The notes under the pieces were generated by a model. The model saw nothing but the letters and a program-made list of their open reading frames with translations, made no database searches and was not told the origin of the DNA. The translations under genes were made by a program, and so were the position numbers. DNA of 64,000 bases, taken from NCBI GenBank assembly GCA_002451215.1, contig DKBM01000047.1, forward strand, positions 7,032-71,031. The letters run 5' to 3'. Origin of the DNA: SM1-46 sp002451215 (GTDB lineage Bacteria; Pseudomonadota; Gammaproteobacteria; Acidiferrobacterales; Sulfurifustaceae). Every line of letters begins with the position of its first letter. Within the stretch, counting starts at the first letter, position 1. This document shows, piece after piece, positions 14,979-23,363 of the stretch.

Positions 14979-16961
14979 GTGACAATTGGAGGTTCGACCG
15001 CGGCGAGTCCCGCAGTGCAGCGCTGGCTGGTTCTGGGCGGAATCGCTGTCGCGCTGGTCGCGGCGCTGTTCTTCAACGGCATTGCCCTGCCGTTCTTCTG
15101 CGCGTCGCTGGCGGGACTCATCGTTGCCTGCTGGATTGCAGTGCTGGCCAACGTCACCAACCTGCGCGCCGTTGCTTCGAGCGGGGTATCGCGCGCCCTG
15201 CTGCTGTTCTGGGCGTGGCTCGCGCTGTCCATCCTGTGGAGCGCGGTGCCGTACGCCAGCGTACTCAACTTCTGGTGGCTCGGCGCGTTGCCGCTCGCCT
15301 TTCTTGTCTATTCTCTCAGCCCCGAGCGCGACTGGTTGTGGCGGCGGTTCGCAATCGTGGTGCTGGTTGTGGCCCTGGTGCTTGCCACAGTGGCGGCATA
15401 CCAGCTCGTTGTGCTCGGCGCCGATGCTCGGGCCACATTTTATAACCGTGAGTCGTTGGCGGCTTTCCTCGCGCTGGTATTGCTGCCGTTGTTCGCCGGG
15501 TTTCTTTACCGGCCGCAATCTTCGGTTGGAGAGCGACGCGTCGTCTGGTTGATTGGCGCTGCCGCACTGTTGCTGTGCACGGTCTTTGCCATGTTGCGTG
15601 GGCGTGGCGCCACTTTGAGCGGGTTGCTTGCGCTGGGGCTGCTGCTTGGCGTGGCCTGGAAGTCAGTGGCACGGCAACGTGTGCTCGCACTGCTTGGCAT
15701 ATTGTTGGCCGCAGTTGCCCTGGCAAACACGGCGCTGGGTGGTGCCGTCGGCGAGCGACTCGTAACGATTGTCGATCCGGCGAGTGCTGGCGCGACGCGT
15801 TACATCATCTGGCGCGGCGCCTGGCAGATGCTGCTCGAAGCGCCGTGGTTCGGAACGGGCATCGGCACATTCTGGATGTTGTGGCCACCTTTTCGGCATC
15901 CCGCCGACGACAGTGGCGGTTACTACGTCCACAACGACTACCTGCAGCTCTGGATCGAGACCGGTGTGGTGGGGCTTGGGTTGCTGCTTGCCGTGTACGT
16001 CGCGGTGGCATGGCAGTTCGTTCGCGCGTTGCGCAATGCCGCCATGCCGACGCGTGATCGTATCGAGGCAACTGGATTGTTTGCGGGACTGTTGGCCGTT
16101 GCCGCGCACAGCTTCGTTGATTTCAATCTCTACATTCTTCCAATTCTCATCGTCGCCGGCCTCGCGCTCGGGCGCCTGCACGCATTGTGTCCGACTTGCG
16201 TCGTGGTCTCGCAGCAGGGCGCGAGTGCGCCTTCTCTCGCGTTGCGCACCCGTGTCCTGATCAGCATGCTGGCCGTGCTGTTACTGGCATATTTCGGCGC
16301 GCTGGCCGGCGCGGCGTTGCTCATGGAGCGTGCGCGTACGCTCGCCGAGAATGGTGCACTGCGCGAAGCCGATCAGGCCCTCACCTGGGCAGGGCGGTTC
16401 GCACCGGGGCTGGATGCGCCATTAATAATGCATGCCGGTCTGCTCACACGGGTACTCGATCAGCTGCCGCCGGATTTTCCCGCGAGTAGCCGTCGTGCCA
16501 TCTTTGAAGACGCGCTGGCGCTGCTGGAGAATGCAGAACGCGCCAATAGGTATCGCGCGGATGTTTACTACGCGCGTGCACGACTTCTGCACCGTCATGC
16601 ATCGAAGGTCGCGTCGGAATTCGCCGACGGTGCGCCAGCCGCGTATCGCGAAGCGCTTGCGCGCGATCCACGCTTTCACTGGGCGCGGGTGGGGCTCGCC
16701 GAATGGATGCTGGAGCACGGCGAGCCGCGTGCCGCGCACGATTTGCTGGAAGAGGGAATCGCCCAATGGTATCCGCGGAACCGTGATACCGCCGTCTACT
16801 ATGAATTCGCTGCGCGGCTGCGACGCGCGCAGGGAAACGAACAAGGCGCGCGCGAGCTTGAGCAACGCGTGCGTGAGATGGCGAAGGCGTATGGAGCGTC
16901 AGCCGAGCAGATACTGGTCGGTGCGCCTGGGATCTCCGGCGCGTCATTGCCAGCGCGCTAG
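14979..16961 (+). CDS. O-antigen ligase family membrane protein with C-terminal helical repeats
   Basis: The product of 660 residues has about a dozen transmembrane helices from residue 14 to about 450. A large periplasmic loop carries the Wzy/WaaL-type motif RYIIWRGAWQMLLEAPWFGTG and a conserved HNDYLQLWIETG followed by GLG, both typical of the Wzy_C domain. The C-terminal 200 residues are soluble and alpha-helical, TPR-like (AREALARDPRFHWARVGLAE and similar). Such proteins join polysaccharide or O-antigen to lipid A or act as protein O-oligosaccharyltransferases; the sequence alone does not decide. GTG 14979 is the start with a GGGGG stretch upstream. It stands alone and overlaps the comF stop by four bases. 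Confidence 0.85.
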   Translation: MTIGGSTAASPAVQRWLVLGGIAVALVAALFFNGIALPFFCASLAGLIVACWIAVLANVTNLRAVASSGVSRALLLFWAWLALSILWSAVPYASVLNFWWLGALPLAFLVYSLSPERDWLWRRFAIVVLVVALVLATVAAYQLVVLGADARATFYNRESLAAFLALVLLPLFAGFLYRPQSSVGERRVVWLIGAAALLLCTVFAMLRGRGATLSGLLALGLLLGVAWKSVARQRVLALLGILLAAVALANTALGGAVGERLVTIVDPASAGATRYIIWRGAWQMLLEAPWFGTGIGTFWMLWPPFRHPADDSGGYYVHNDYLQLWIETGVVGLGLLLAVYVAVAWQFVRALRNAAMPTRDRIEATGLFAGLLAVAAHSFVDFNLYILPILIVAGLALGRLHALCPTCVVVSQQGASAPSLALRTRVLISMLAVLLLAYFGALAGAALLMERARTLAENGALREADQALTWAGRFAPGLDAPLIMHAGLLTRVLDQLPPDFPASSRRAIFEDALALLENAERANRYRADVYYARARLLHRHASKVASEFADGAPAAYREALARDPRFHWARVGLAEWMLEHGEPRAAHDLLEEGIAQWYPRNRDTAVYYEFAARLRRAQGNEQGARELEQRVREMAKAYGASAEQILVGAPGISGASLPAR

Positions 16962-17665
16962 GCGCGCGCCACGACCCAAACCTCAATGCGCTTCGCCCCT
17001 GCCTCGTGCAGCGCGGCGGCAAGCGCGTCAGCGGTTGCGCCGCTGGTCATCACGTCGTCGACGATCGCTACGTTTCGGCCGCTGTAGTCTCCCGTCACGG
17101 CGAAGGCGCCGCGCACATTCTTGCGCCGCTCGGTGCGCGACAGTTCGGTTTGCGGGCGTGTCGCGCGCACGCGCGTCACGCCAAAGGCATCGAGCAGCAA
17201 TCCAAACCGCTTGGATATCGGTCGGGCAAGTTCGAGCGACTGGTTGTAGCCACGCGAGCGCAGTCGCGCGTGATCGAGTGGCACTGGCACCAGCACATCA
17301 ATTGCCGAAGCGTCGGGTTCTGCCAGTTCTGCTGCACACAGGTTGCCGAGTATGCGCGCCAGATCCAGGCGACCGTGGTACTTGAGCCCGTGAACAAGCG
17401 AATCCACCGGATGCTCATAGCGGAACACCGCGCGTGTCGCTGCGAAGGCCGGCGGAGACTGCTGGCAGGCACCGCACAATGCCGCGCGTGTGCCGTCGAG
17501 GGGATTGGCGCAGCGCGGGCAAGCCGAGGCGAGGCGTGGGAGCGCAGCGTCGCAGGGCGTACATAGGTCCTGGCCGGTGTCGGTCGGGTCGCCGCAGAGG
17601 ACGCACGCCGGAGCGAAAAACCGTCGAGCGTTACGAATGCAGTTGTTAACCAGATGAGTGATCAT
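16958..17665 (-). CDS. comF: ComF/GntX-family phosphoribosyltransferase-like protein
   Basis: The N-terminal zinc-ribbon has Cys pairs in CVLCGD, CTPC, CPRC and CGAC. The C-terminal phosphoribosyltransferase fold has VLVPVPLDHARLRSRGYNQS and the PRPP loop VAIVDDVMTSGAT. The family helps move incoming DNA in natural transformation and other DNA handling; the substrate is unknown. The 235-residue length is normal. The first codons overlap the BirA-type operator of the divergent biotin operon. In many gammaproteobacteria comF/gntX is divergent from bio genes, as here. Confidence 0.9.
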   Translation of the reverse strand: MITHLVNNCIRNARRFFAPACVLCGDPTDTGQDLCTPCDAALPRLASACPRCANPLDGTRAALCGACQQSPPAFAATRAVFRYEHPVDSLVHGLKYHGRLDLARILGNLCAAELAEPDASAIDVLVPVPLDHARLRSRGYNQSLELARPISKRFGLLLDAFGVTRVRATRPQTELSRTERRKNVRGAFAVTGDYSGRNVAIVDDVMTSGATADALAAALHEAGAKRIEVWVVARA

Positions 17666-17675
17666 TCGTTGACAG
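17643..17675 (+). promoter_or_regulatory. BirA (bio) operator of the biotin operon
   Basis: TTGTTAACC-N15-CGTTGACAG matches the bio box TTGTAAACC-N(14-16)-GGTTTACAA in 8 of 9 left-half and 6 of 9 right-half positions. The right half covers the -35 hexamer of the bioF promoter. The left half lies in the first codons of divergent comF. BirA-biotinoyl-AMP would repress bioFHCD here; inferred from the motif. Confidence 0.7.
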
Positions 17676-17696
17676 TGATCAGTGCTCCGCTAAACT
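17669..17696 (+). promoter_or_regulatory. Sigma-70 promoter of bioFHCD
   Basis: TTGACA (17669-17674), a 16-base spacer and TAAACT (17691-17696) lie about 85 bases before the bioF start. The perfect -35 sits inside the right half of the bio box. Confidence 0.75.
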
Positions 17697-17781
17697 GCCG
17701 CCTTCATCCCGTACCCCGCCGTGTGCGTTCCATGCTGACTGACTCCCGCACGCCGCGCAAACGCCCGGCAGCCACTGCTCA

Positions 17782-18939
17782 ATGAACTGGCTCAGCGACG
17801 AGCTTGCCCGGCTCGAACAGGCGCATCTCTACCGCCGGCGCCTCGTGCTTGATTCGCCGCAGGGCGCGGAAGTTGTGGTCGATGGCCGGCGGTTGCTGTC
17901 GTTCTGCAGTAACGACTACCTTGGGCTTGCGAACGATTCACGGGTGATCGCGGCCTTGCAGCGCGGTGCCGGGCAATACGGCGTTGGTTCCGGCGCTTCG
18001 CATCTTGTCACGGGACATAGCCGCGCACATCACGCGCTGGAGGAGGAGCTGGCCGATTTCGTCGGTGCCAGGCGCGCGCTGCTGTTCTCGACCGGCTTCA
18101 TGGCTAACCTTGGCGTGGTCATGGCGCTCGCGGAACGCCACTCGCTGATCGCCGAAGACCGACTGAATCACGCCTCGCTTATCGATGCCGCGCGCCTCGC
18201 ACGCGCCCGTGCGCGCCGCTATCCGCACGCCGACGTCGGGGCGCTCCGGCGCCAGCTCGGTCCGGAGCAGCGGCTCTCGCTCATTCTCACGGATGCGGTG
18301 TTCAGCATGGATGGCGATGTGGCGCCGCTCGAAGCGCTCGCCGCGCTGGCGCGCGAGCACGGCGCTTGGTTGCTCGCCGACGATGCTCACGGGCTCGGCG
18401 TACGCGGTCCGCAGGGACGGGGTTCGCTCGCGGCGGCAGGGCTCGCGCCCGCGGGCGAGGTGATTCTCATGGGCACGCTTGGCAAGGCGTTCGGCGTCTT
18501 CGGAGCGTTCGTTGCCGGCGATGCCGATCTCGTCGAGCTGCTGATCCAGCGGGCGCGCAGTTACATCTATACCACCGCGTTGCCAGCGGCGATGGCCGAA
18601 GCGGTGCGCGCCGCGCTTGCAGTCGTTCGCGCGGAAGGGTGGCGCCGCGAGCGTCTGCGCGAACTGATCGCGCGCTTTCGCGCGGGTTCGGCGCAGCTCG
18701 GATTCACACTCGCGGAATCGGAAACGCCCATTCAGCCGCTGTTAGTCGGTGAGGCGCGGGCGGCGCTCGCGCTCGCCGATGGGCTGCGCGAGCGCGGCTT
18801 CCTGGTGCCGGCAATTCGCCCGCCCACGGTGCCGGACGGTAGCGCGCGGCTGCGTGTGAGCTTCTCTGCGGCACACACCCCCGACCAAGTCGACCGACTC
18901 GTCGGTGCGCTCGCGGAAATAGCCAAGGTCGCTACATGA
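17782..18939 (+). CDS. bioF: 8-amino-7-oxononanoate synthase
   Basis: BioF joins pimeloyl-ACP and alanine with loss of CO2, the first step of the biotin ring assembly, using PLP. Family blocks are FCSNDYLGLANDSRV, GVGSGASHLVTGHSRAHHAL, DDAHGLGVRGPQGRG and the PLP-lysine segment MGTLGKAFGVFGAFVAG. The 385-residue size is normal. It is first of bioF-bioH-bioC-bioD, each overlapping the next, behind a BirA-type operator. Confidence 0.97.
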   Translation: MNWLSDELARLEQAHLYRRRLVLDSPQGAEVVVDGRRLLSFCSNDYLGLANDSRVIAALQRGAGQYGVGSGASHLVTGHSRAHHALEEELADFVGARRALLFSTGFMANLGVVMALAERHSLIAEDRLNHASLIDAARLARARARRYPHADVGALRRQLGPEQRLSLILTDAVFSMDGDVAPLEALAALAREHGAWLLADDAHGLGVRGPQGRGSLAAAGLAPAGEVILMGTLGKAFGVFGAFVAGDADLVELLIQRARSYIYTTALPAAMAEAVRAALAVVRAEGWRRERLRELIARFRAGSAQLGFTLAESETPIQPLLVGEARAALALADGLRERGFLVPAIRPPTVPDGSARLRVSFSAAHTPDQVDRLVGALAEIAKVAT

Positions 18940-19709
18940 ACGCCCTTTACTGCGAGACCGCTGGCGCGGGTTCCCCTCTCGTGCTGTTGCACGGGTGGGG
19001 CACACATGGGGGTATTTGGGAGCCAACGCGCGAATCCCTGGCGTCGAACCATAGTCTTTACATCCCGGATCTGCCGGGGCACGGCCGCTCGCGTGACGTC
19101 GGCGTGCCGAGTCTCGATGCGCTAACTGTCTCGCTCGAGGCTATCGCACCAAAGAGAGCGGTTTGGATTGGCTGGTCGCTTGGCGGGCTGGCCGCCCTGC
19201 GGCTCGCCCTGCGCGCGCCACAGCAGGTCAAGGCGTTGGTGTTGATCGCGGTGACGCCGTGCTTTGTACAGATGCGCGATTGGCTGTCGGCCATGCCGGC
19301 CAGCACGCTCGAGGAATTTGCGCGCGGTCTCCACCAAGACTTCCGCGCCACGCTCTCGCGCTTTCTCGCGCTGCAGCTCGGGCACGGCGAGGCCGAGCGT
19401 GTCATGCTGCGCAACCTGCGCGCCTCGCTGTTCGAACACGGTGATCCGTCACCCGAGGGGCTGGCCGGTGGCCTGAAAATCCTGCGTGATACCGATTTGC
19501 GAGCCGATCTCCCGGCGATCGACCTGCCCGTTCTCGTCGTGCACGGCGCGCGCGATCGTATCGCGCCGGTCGCGGCGGCCGAGGCCATGGCCGCGCGGTT
19601 GCCGCAAGCCGAGCTCGTGCTGGTGCCGGATGCGGGCCATGCGCCACAGCTCTCGCATTGGCCTGCCGTCGCGCCGGTGTTGGCGCGCTTCCTTTCGACC
19701 CATGGCTGA
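18936..19709 (+). CDS. bioH: Pimeloyl-ACP methyl ester carboxylesterase
   Basis: This alpha/beta hydrolase of 257 residues has the oxyanion block LVLLHGWGTHGGIWEP, the nucleophile elbow WIGWSLGGLAAL, the acid region VVHGARDRIAP and the catalytic His in DAGHAPQLSH. BioH removes the methyl group from pimeloyl-ACP methyl ester, ending the disguised fatty-acid cycle begun by BioC. It overlaps bioF by four bases and bioC by eight. Confidence 0.95.
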   Translation: MNALYCETAGAGSPLVLLHGWGTHGGIWEPTRESLASNHSLYIPDLPGHGRSRDVGVPSLDALTVSLEAIAPKRAVWIGWSLGGLAALRLALRAPQQVKALVLIAVTPCFVQMRDWLSAMPASTLEEFARGLHQDFRATLSRFLALQLGHGEAERVMLRNLRASLFEHGDPSPEGLAGGLKILRDTDLRADLPAIDLPVLVVHGARDRIAPVAAAEAMAARLPQAELVLVPDAGHAPQLSHWPAVAPVLARFLSTHG

Positions 19710-20604
19710 CGGCGCCGATATCGACAAGCGTCAGATGCGCGGCGCGTTCAATCGAGCCGCGACTCACTATGACCAAGTTGCACGCTTGCAGCGTGAGGTT
19801 GCGGCACAGCTGCTCGAGCGTCTCGACATTATTCGTGTGGAGCCGCGCGTCATTCTCGATATCGGTTGCGGTACGGGATATCTCAGTGCGGCTGTGGCGC
19901 GACGTTATCGCGGGGCACGCGTGCTTGGCGTCGACATCGCCGAGGCGATGGCGCAGCGGGCCAATGCGACAACCAAAGGTTTGGCGCCACGCGCGCAGAC
20001 CGCACTGGGTTTGCGCGGTCCGCGCCATTTCGTTTGTGCCGATGCCGAGGCGTTGCCACTCATGCCCGCAAGTGTCGATATGGCGGTGTCGAATCTGACG
20101 CTTCAGTGGTGCGACGCCCGGCGGGTGTTTGCCGAAGTGCTGCGGGTTCTGAAGCCGGGCGGGCTTTTCATGTTCGCGACCCTGGGTCCCGACACGCTGA
20201 AGGAATTGCGTGGGGCGTGGCAGGCGGTGGATGGCGATGTGCACGTGCACCAGTTTGTCGATATGCACGACATCGGCGACTGGATGCTGGCCGACGGGTT
20301 CACCGACCCGGTACTCGATATCGAGCGATTGCGGCTCGGCTATGCCGACGTCACAGCACTGTTACGCGAGCTCAAGCAGTTGGGGGCGCACAACGTTGCC
20401 ACCTCACGCCGGCGCGCGTTGACCGGTCGTGAGCGCTTCGAGCGGTTTCGCGCGGCCTATCCGAACGACGGCCCGGACGGCGCGATTTCGGCAACCTATG
20501 AAGTAGTGTTCGGCCATGCCTGGGCGCCTGCGGCCGTACGACTGGCGCAGTCTTCCGGCTTGGCGGCCGTGCCGCTATCCGAGGTAAAGAGACTTCATGG
20601 CTAA
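19702..20604 (+). CDS. bioC: Malonyl-ACP O-methyltransferase
   Basis: The SAM-binding motif is ILDIGCGTGYLSAAVARRY with post-I acidic VLGVDIAEAM, and SNLTLQWCDARRVFAEVLRV and PGGLFMFATLGPDTLKEL are BioC signatures. It methylates malonyl-ACP so that it can prime pimelate synthesis. ATG 19702 lies inside the bioH stop overlap; a much longer in-frame start at 19486 lies in bioH and is rejected. The 300-residue size fits. Confidence 0.95.
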   Translation: MADGADIDKRQMRGAFNRAATHYDQVARLQREVAAQLLERLDIIRVEPRVILDIGCGTGYLSAAVARRYRGARVLGVDIAEAMAQRANATTKGLAPRAQTALGLRGPRHFVCADAEALPLMPASVDMAVSNLTLQWCDARRVFAEVLRVLKPGGLFMFATLGPDTLKELRGAWQAVDGDVHVHQFVDMHDIGDWMLADGFTDPVLDIERLRLGYADVTALLRELKQLGAHNVATSRRRALTGRERFERFRAAYPNDGPDGAISATYEVVFGHAWAPAAVRLAQSSGLAAVPLSEVKRLHG

Positions 20605-21316
20605 AGCCATCACCGATGCGGACGGGAAGGTTGGCGCGGCGGGCGCCGGCTGGTTCATCACAGGCACGGACACAGGTGTTGGCAAGACCCTCGCGGCCGA
20701 AGTGTTGCTGCTTGCGCTCCGGGCGCGTGGCATAACCGCCGTCGGCATGAAGCCGGTGGCTAGCGGCTGCCGCCCTACGCCGCTTGGGCTGCGCAGCGAA
20801 GACGCCGAGGTCCTGCTCGCGGCGAGCGGCGTTGCCGCGCCTTACGATGACGTAAATCCGTATGCGTTCGAGCCGGCAATCGCCCCGCATCTTGCGAGTG
20901 GCGAGCCAATCGAGATCGAGCGGATCGGCGTGCACTATGGTCGTTTGCGTTCGCTCGCCCCTTATATTGTCGTGGAGGGCGTCGGCGGATGGGCGGTTCC
21001 CATTGGTCCGCGCGAGAGCATGGCAGACCTCGCCGCGGCGCTTGCGCTGCCGGTCATTCTCGTTGTCGGGCTGCGGCTTGGTTGTCTCAATCATGCGCTG
21101 TTGACGGCGCAGGCCATCGAGGCGCGTGGCCTGAAGCTTGCCGGATGGGTCGCGAATTCCATTGATCCGGCGATGTCGCGCGTCGAGGCGAATGTCGCCT
21201 CACTGCGAGACCGACTGGCTGTGCCGCTGATCGCCCGTTTTCCGAGTCTGCCCCCTCACGGTCGGGACGAGGAACTCGTCTCGCTGTTCGACCTTGCCAT
21301 GCTCGGTTTGCATTAG
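20597..21316 (+). CDS. bioD: Dethiobiotin synthetase
   Basis: BioD closes the ureido ring using ATP and CO2. The P-loop is FITGTDTGVGKTLAAE, followed by MKPVASGCR and the VEGVGGWAVPIGP block. The protein has 239 residues, close to the usual size. It overlaps bioC by eight bases and ends the operon. bioA and bioB are not in the window. Confidence 0.95.
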   Translation: MAKAITDADGKVGAAGAGWFITGTDTGVGKTLAAEVLLLALRARGITAVGMKPVASGCRPTPLGLRSEDAEVLLAASGVAAPYDDVNPYAFEPAIAPHLASGEPIEIERIGVHYGRLRSLAPYIVVEGVGGWAVPIGPRESMADLAAALALPVILVVGLRLGCLNHALLTAQAIEARGLKLAGWVANSIDPAMSRVEANVASLRDRLAVPLIARFPSLPPHGRDEELVSLFDLAMLGLH

Positions 21317-21381
21317 CCGCTGCCAATAAGCCGAGCGCCGTGCTGGGGCGTTGGCTGCCAGAGCTCGCAAGGAAATGCACT

Positions 21382-21400
21382 GGAAAACAAACTGTTTTCC
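21382..21400. promoter_or_regulatory. Inverted repeat between bioD and the cytochrome oxidase locus
   Basis: GGAAAACA-aac-TGTTTTCC is a perfect 8-bp inverted repeat 66 bases after bioD and about 200 bases before the DUF2244 gene. No T-run follows it, so it is more likely a protein-binding site or weak mRNA end than a standard terminator. Confidence 0.35.
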
Positions 21401-21598
21401 GTAGCACCTGACAGTATTGCGGCACCCCAACCCATGTGTTAGTTTGCGCGCGCCGTAAAGCCGGCCGACCCGCAAAAAAACTTATCCCCGACGTGATTTT
21501 CTTGATCGGGGAGGCAGCGCGACTAGATTGAATTAACGCTGCGCGTCGGGTCCCGGTCCTCGCCGATTCGTTGCGGTATCGGGAGCGAGGAGGAGCTG

Positions 21599-22102
21599 AT
21601 GGATGGGAATCAACAGTCCGCCGATTCTCGGCCGGACCGAGTCTTAATCCTCCTTCGTCCTAACCGATCGATCAGCCGGCGAGGCGGATGGTTGGTGTTT
21701 GGAGTCATTGCGGGATTCCTCACAATCATTGCGGTCGGGTTCGCCTTGCTGGGGGCATGGATGATTCTGCCCTTCGCCGGACTCGAGGTGGTACTGGTCG
21801 GTGCGGTGACGGCGTGGTTCGCGCGACACCATGACGACCGTGAATGGATCGTGCTCGAGCCAACGCGTGTCCGGATTGCGCGTCGCGAGGGCAAGCGGCA
21901 GGAGCAGTTCGAGTTTCAGCGCTACTGGGCGCGGGTGCGGTTCGAGCGGCGGCGGCGCCGGTCGGCGCCCTCCCGGCTCAGTATCGGATCGCACGGCCGG
22001 TTCGTCGAGATTGGCTCGCAGATCGGGGAAGTTACGCGGCAGGTGCTCGCGCGGGAGCTGAAAGGCGCGCTACGAGCAGGCCACGGCAGTGGTCACGTGT
22101 AA
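21599..22102 (+). CDS. DUF2244 integral membrane protein
   Basis: The 167-residue product has two close transmembrane helices (about 31-75: WLVFGVIAGFLTIIAVGFAL and FAGLEVVLVGAVTAWFA) and a basic cytoplasmic tail with DREWIVLEPTRVRIARREG, typical of DUF2244. The family is often encoded in front of cytochrome c oxidase genes, as here, but has no proven function. A strong GAGGAGG ribosome site precedes ATG 21599. Confidence 0.85.
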   Translation: MDGNQQSADSRPDRVLILLRPNRSISRRGGWLVFGVIAGFLTIIAVGFALLGAWMILPFAGLEVVLVGAVTAWFARHHDDREWIVLEPTRVRIARREGKRQEQFEFQRYWARVRFERRRRRSAPSRLSIGSHGRFVEIGSQIGEVTRQVLARELKGALRAGHGSGHV

Positions 22103-22191
22103 GAGTGGTCTTGGGTTTCGTGTCGTGTCCGCGGCGCCAGCGCAGGCGGATCGAACAGGTTAAAACTGGCATTCAGCATCGGGAGAGCAGC

Positions 22192-23328
22192 ATGTCGAAG
22201 ACTCGTAGCACCCCCAACCTGGGCTTGGTACCGCGCCTCTTGCTTGGTATCTCGCTCCTCGTAGTGTCCGGCCTCGCTTCGGCCGACTACGCACTCAACT
22301 TTCAGAAGCCGGTCACGGCGATTGGCCACAAGCTGCTCGAGCTGCATAACCTGATCATCATCATTTGCGTGGTGATCTTCGTCATCGTGTTCGGTGTGAT
22401 GTTCTATTCCATCTTCGCGCATCGCAAGAGCCGCGGCGTGAAGCCCGCCAAGTTCCATGGCAGTGCGACCCTGGAAGTGGTCTGGACAATCATCCCGTTC
22501 CTGATCCTGGTGGCCATGGCCGTTCCCTCGACTGCGACGCTCCTTGAAATGGATGATGTCAGCAAGTCGGAACTGACCGTGAAGGTTACGGGTTACCAGT
22601 GGAAGTGGAAGTACGACTACCCGGACCAAGACGTCAGCTTCTTCAGCAATCTTGCGACCCCGCGCGCCCAGATCGAGAACAAGGAAAAGAAGGGCGAACA
22701 CTATTTGCTTGAGGTCGACAATCCGATCGTCTTGCCGGTGGGCAAGAAGGTGCGCTTTGTCGTCACGGCCAACGATGTGTTGCACGCCTGGTGGGTGCCA
22801 GCGCTCGGCGTGAAGAAAGACGCCATCCCCGGTTTCGTGAACGAGATGTGGGCCAAGATCGAAGAGCCCGGCATTTACCGCGGCCAGTGCGCCGAGCTCT
22901 GCGGCAAGGACCATGGTTTCATGCCGATCGTGGTGCAAGCTGTCAGCCCGGAAGAGTTCGAAAAGTGGGTGAGCGTGCAGAAGGACCAGGCAGCCAAGGC
23001 CGCCGCGGATTCCTCCAAGACGCTCAGCAAGGATGAGTTGATCGAGCGCGGCAAGAAGGTCTTCGCGACCACCTGCGCGGCCTGTCACGGCCCGAACGGC
23101 GAGGGCGTGGGCCCGTTTCCGAAGATGGCCGGCAGCAAGGTCGCCAACGGCCCGCTTGCGGCGCACATCAATATTGTCGTCAAGGGCAAGGCGGGCACCG
23201 CTATGGCCGCCTTCGGCGCGCAGCTCAATGATCTCGATCTTGCCGCCGTCATCACCTACGAGCGCAATGGTTTCGGCAACAAGGCGGGTGACGTCGTCCA
23301 GCCGGCCCAGATCAAGGCCGCACGCTAA
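22192..23328 (+). CDS. coxB: Cytochrome c oxidase subunit II fused to a cytochrome c domain
   Basis: The 378-residue protein has a signal peptide (to about residue 32), two transmembrane helices, and the CuA domain with GYQWKWKYDYP, HAWWVPALGVKKDAIPG and the ligand set GQCAELCGKDHGFMP. A C-terminal cytochrome c domain adds a heme site TTCAACHGPNGEG and an axial Met in the FPKMAGSK region, as in caa3-type oxidases. It accepts electrons from cytochrome c at the periplasmic face. ATG 22192 was chosen because the signal peptide follows; the frame extends upstream without homology. Confidence 0.96.
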   Translation: MSKTRSTPNLGLVPRLLLGISLLVVSGLASADYALNFQKPVTAIGHKLLELHNLIIIICVVIFVIVFGVMFYSIFAHRKSRGVKPAKFHGSATLEVVWTIIPFLILVAMAVPSTATLLEMDDVSKSELTVKVTGYQWKWKYDYPDQDVSFFSNLATPRAQIENKEKKGEHYLLEVDNPIVLPVGKKVRFVVTANDVLHAWWVPALGVKKDAIPGFVNEMWAKIEEPGIYRGQCAELCGKDHGFMPIVVQAVSPEEFEKWVSVQKDQAAKAAADSSKTLSKDELIERGKKVFATTCAACHGPNGEGVGPFPKMAGSKVANGPLAAHINIVVKGKAGTAMAAFGAQLNDLDLAAVITYERNGFGNKAGDVVQPAQIKAAR

Positions 23329-23363
23329 ACGTATTCCAGGTTAAGCACCAGGAGATTCTCAGC

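Noticed and set aside
19486..19701. N-terminal extension of bioC by 72 residues
   Set aside because: It lies wholly in bioH in another frame; the BioC N-terminus with the SAM motif at normal distance begins at 19702.
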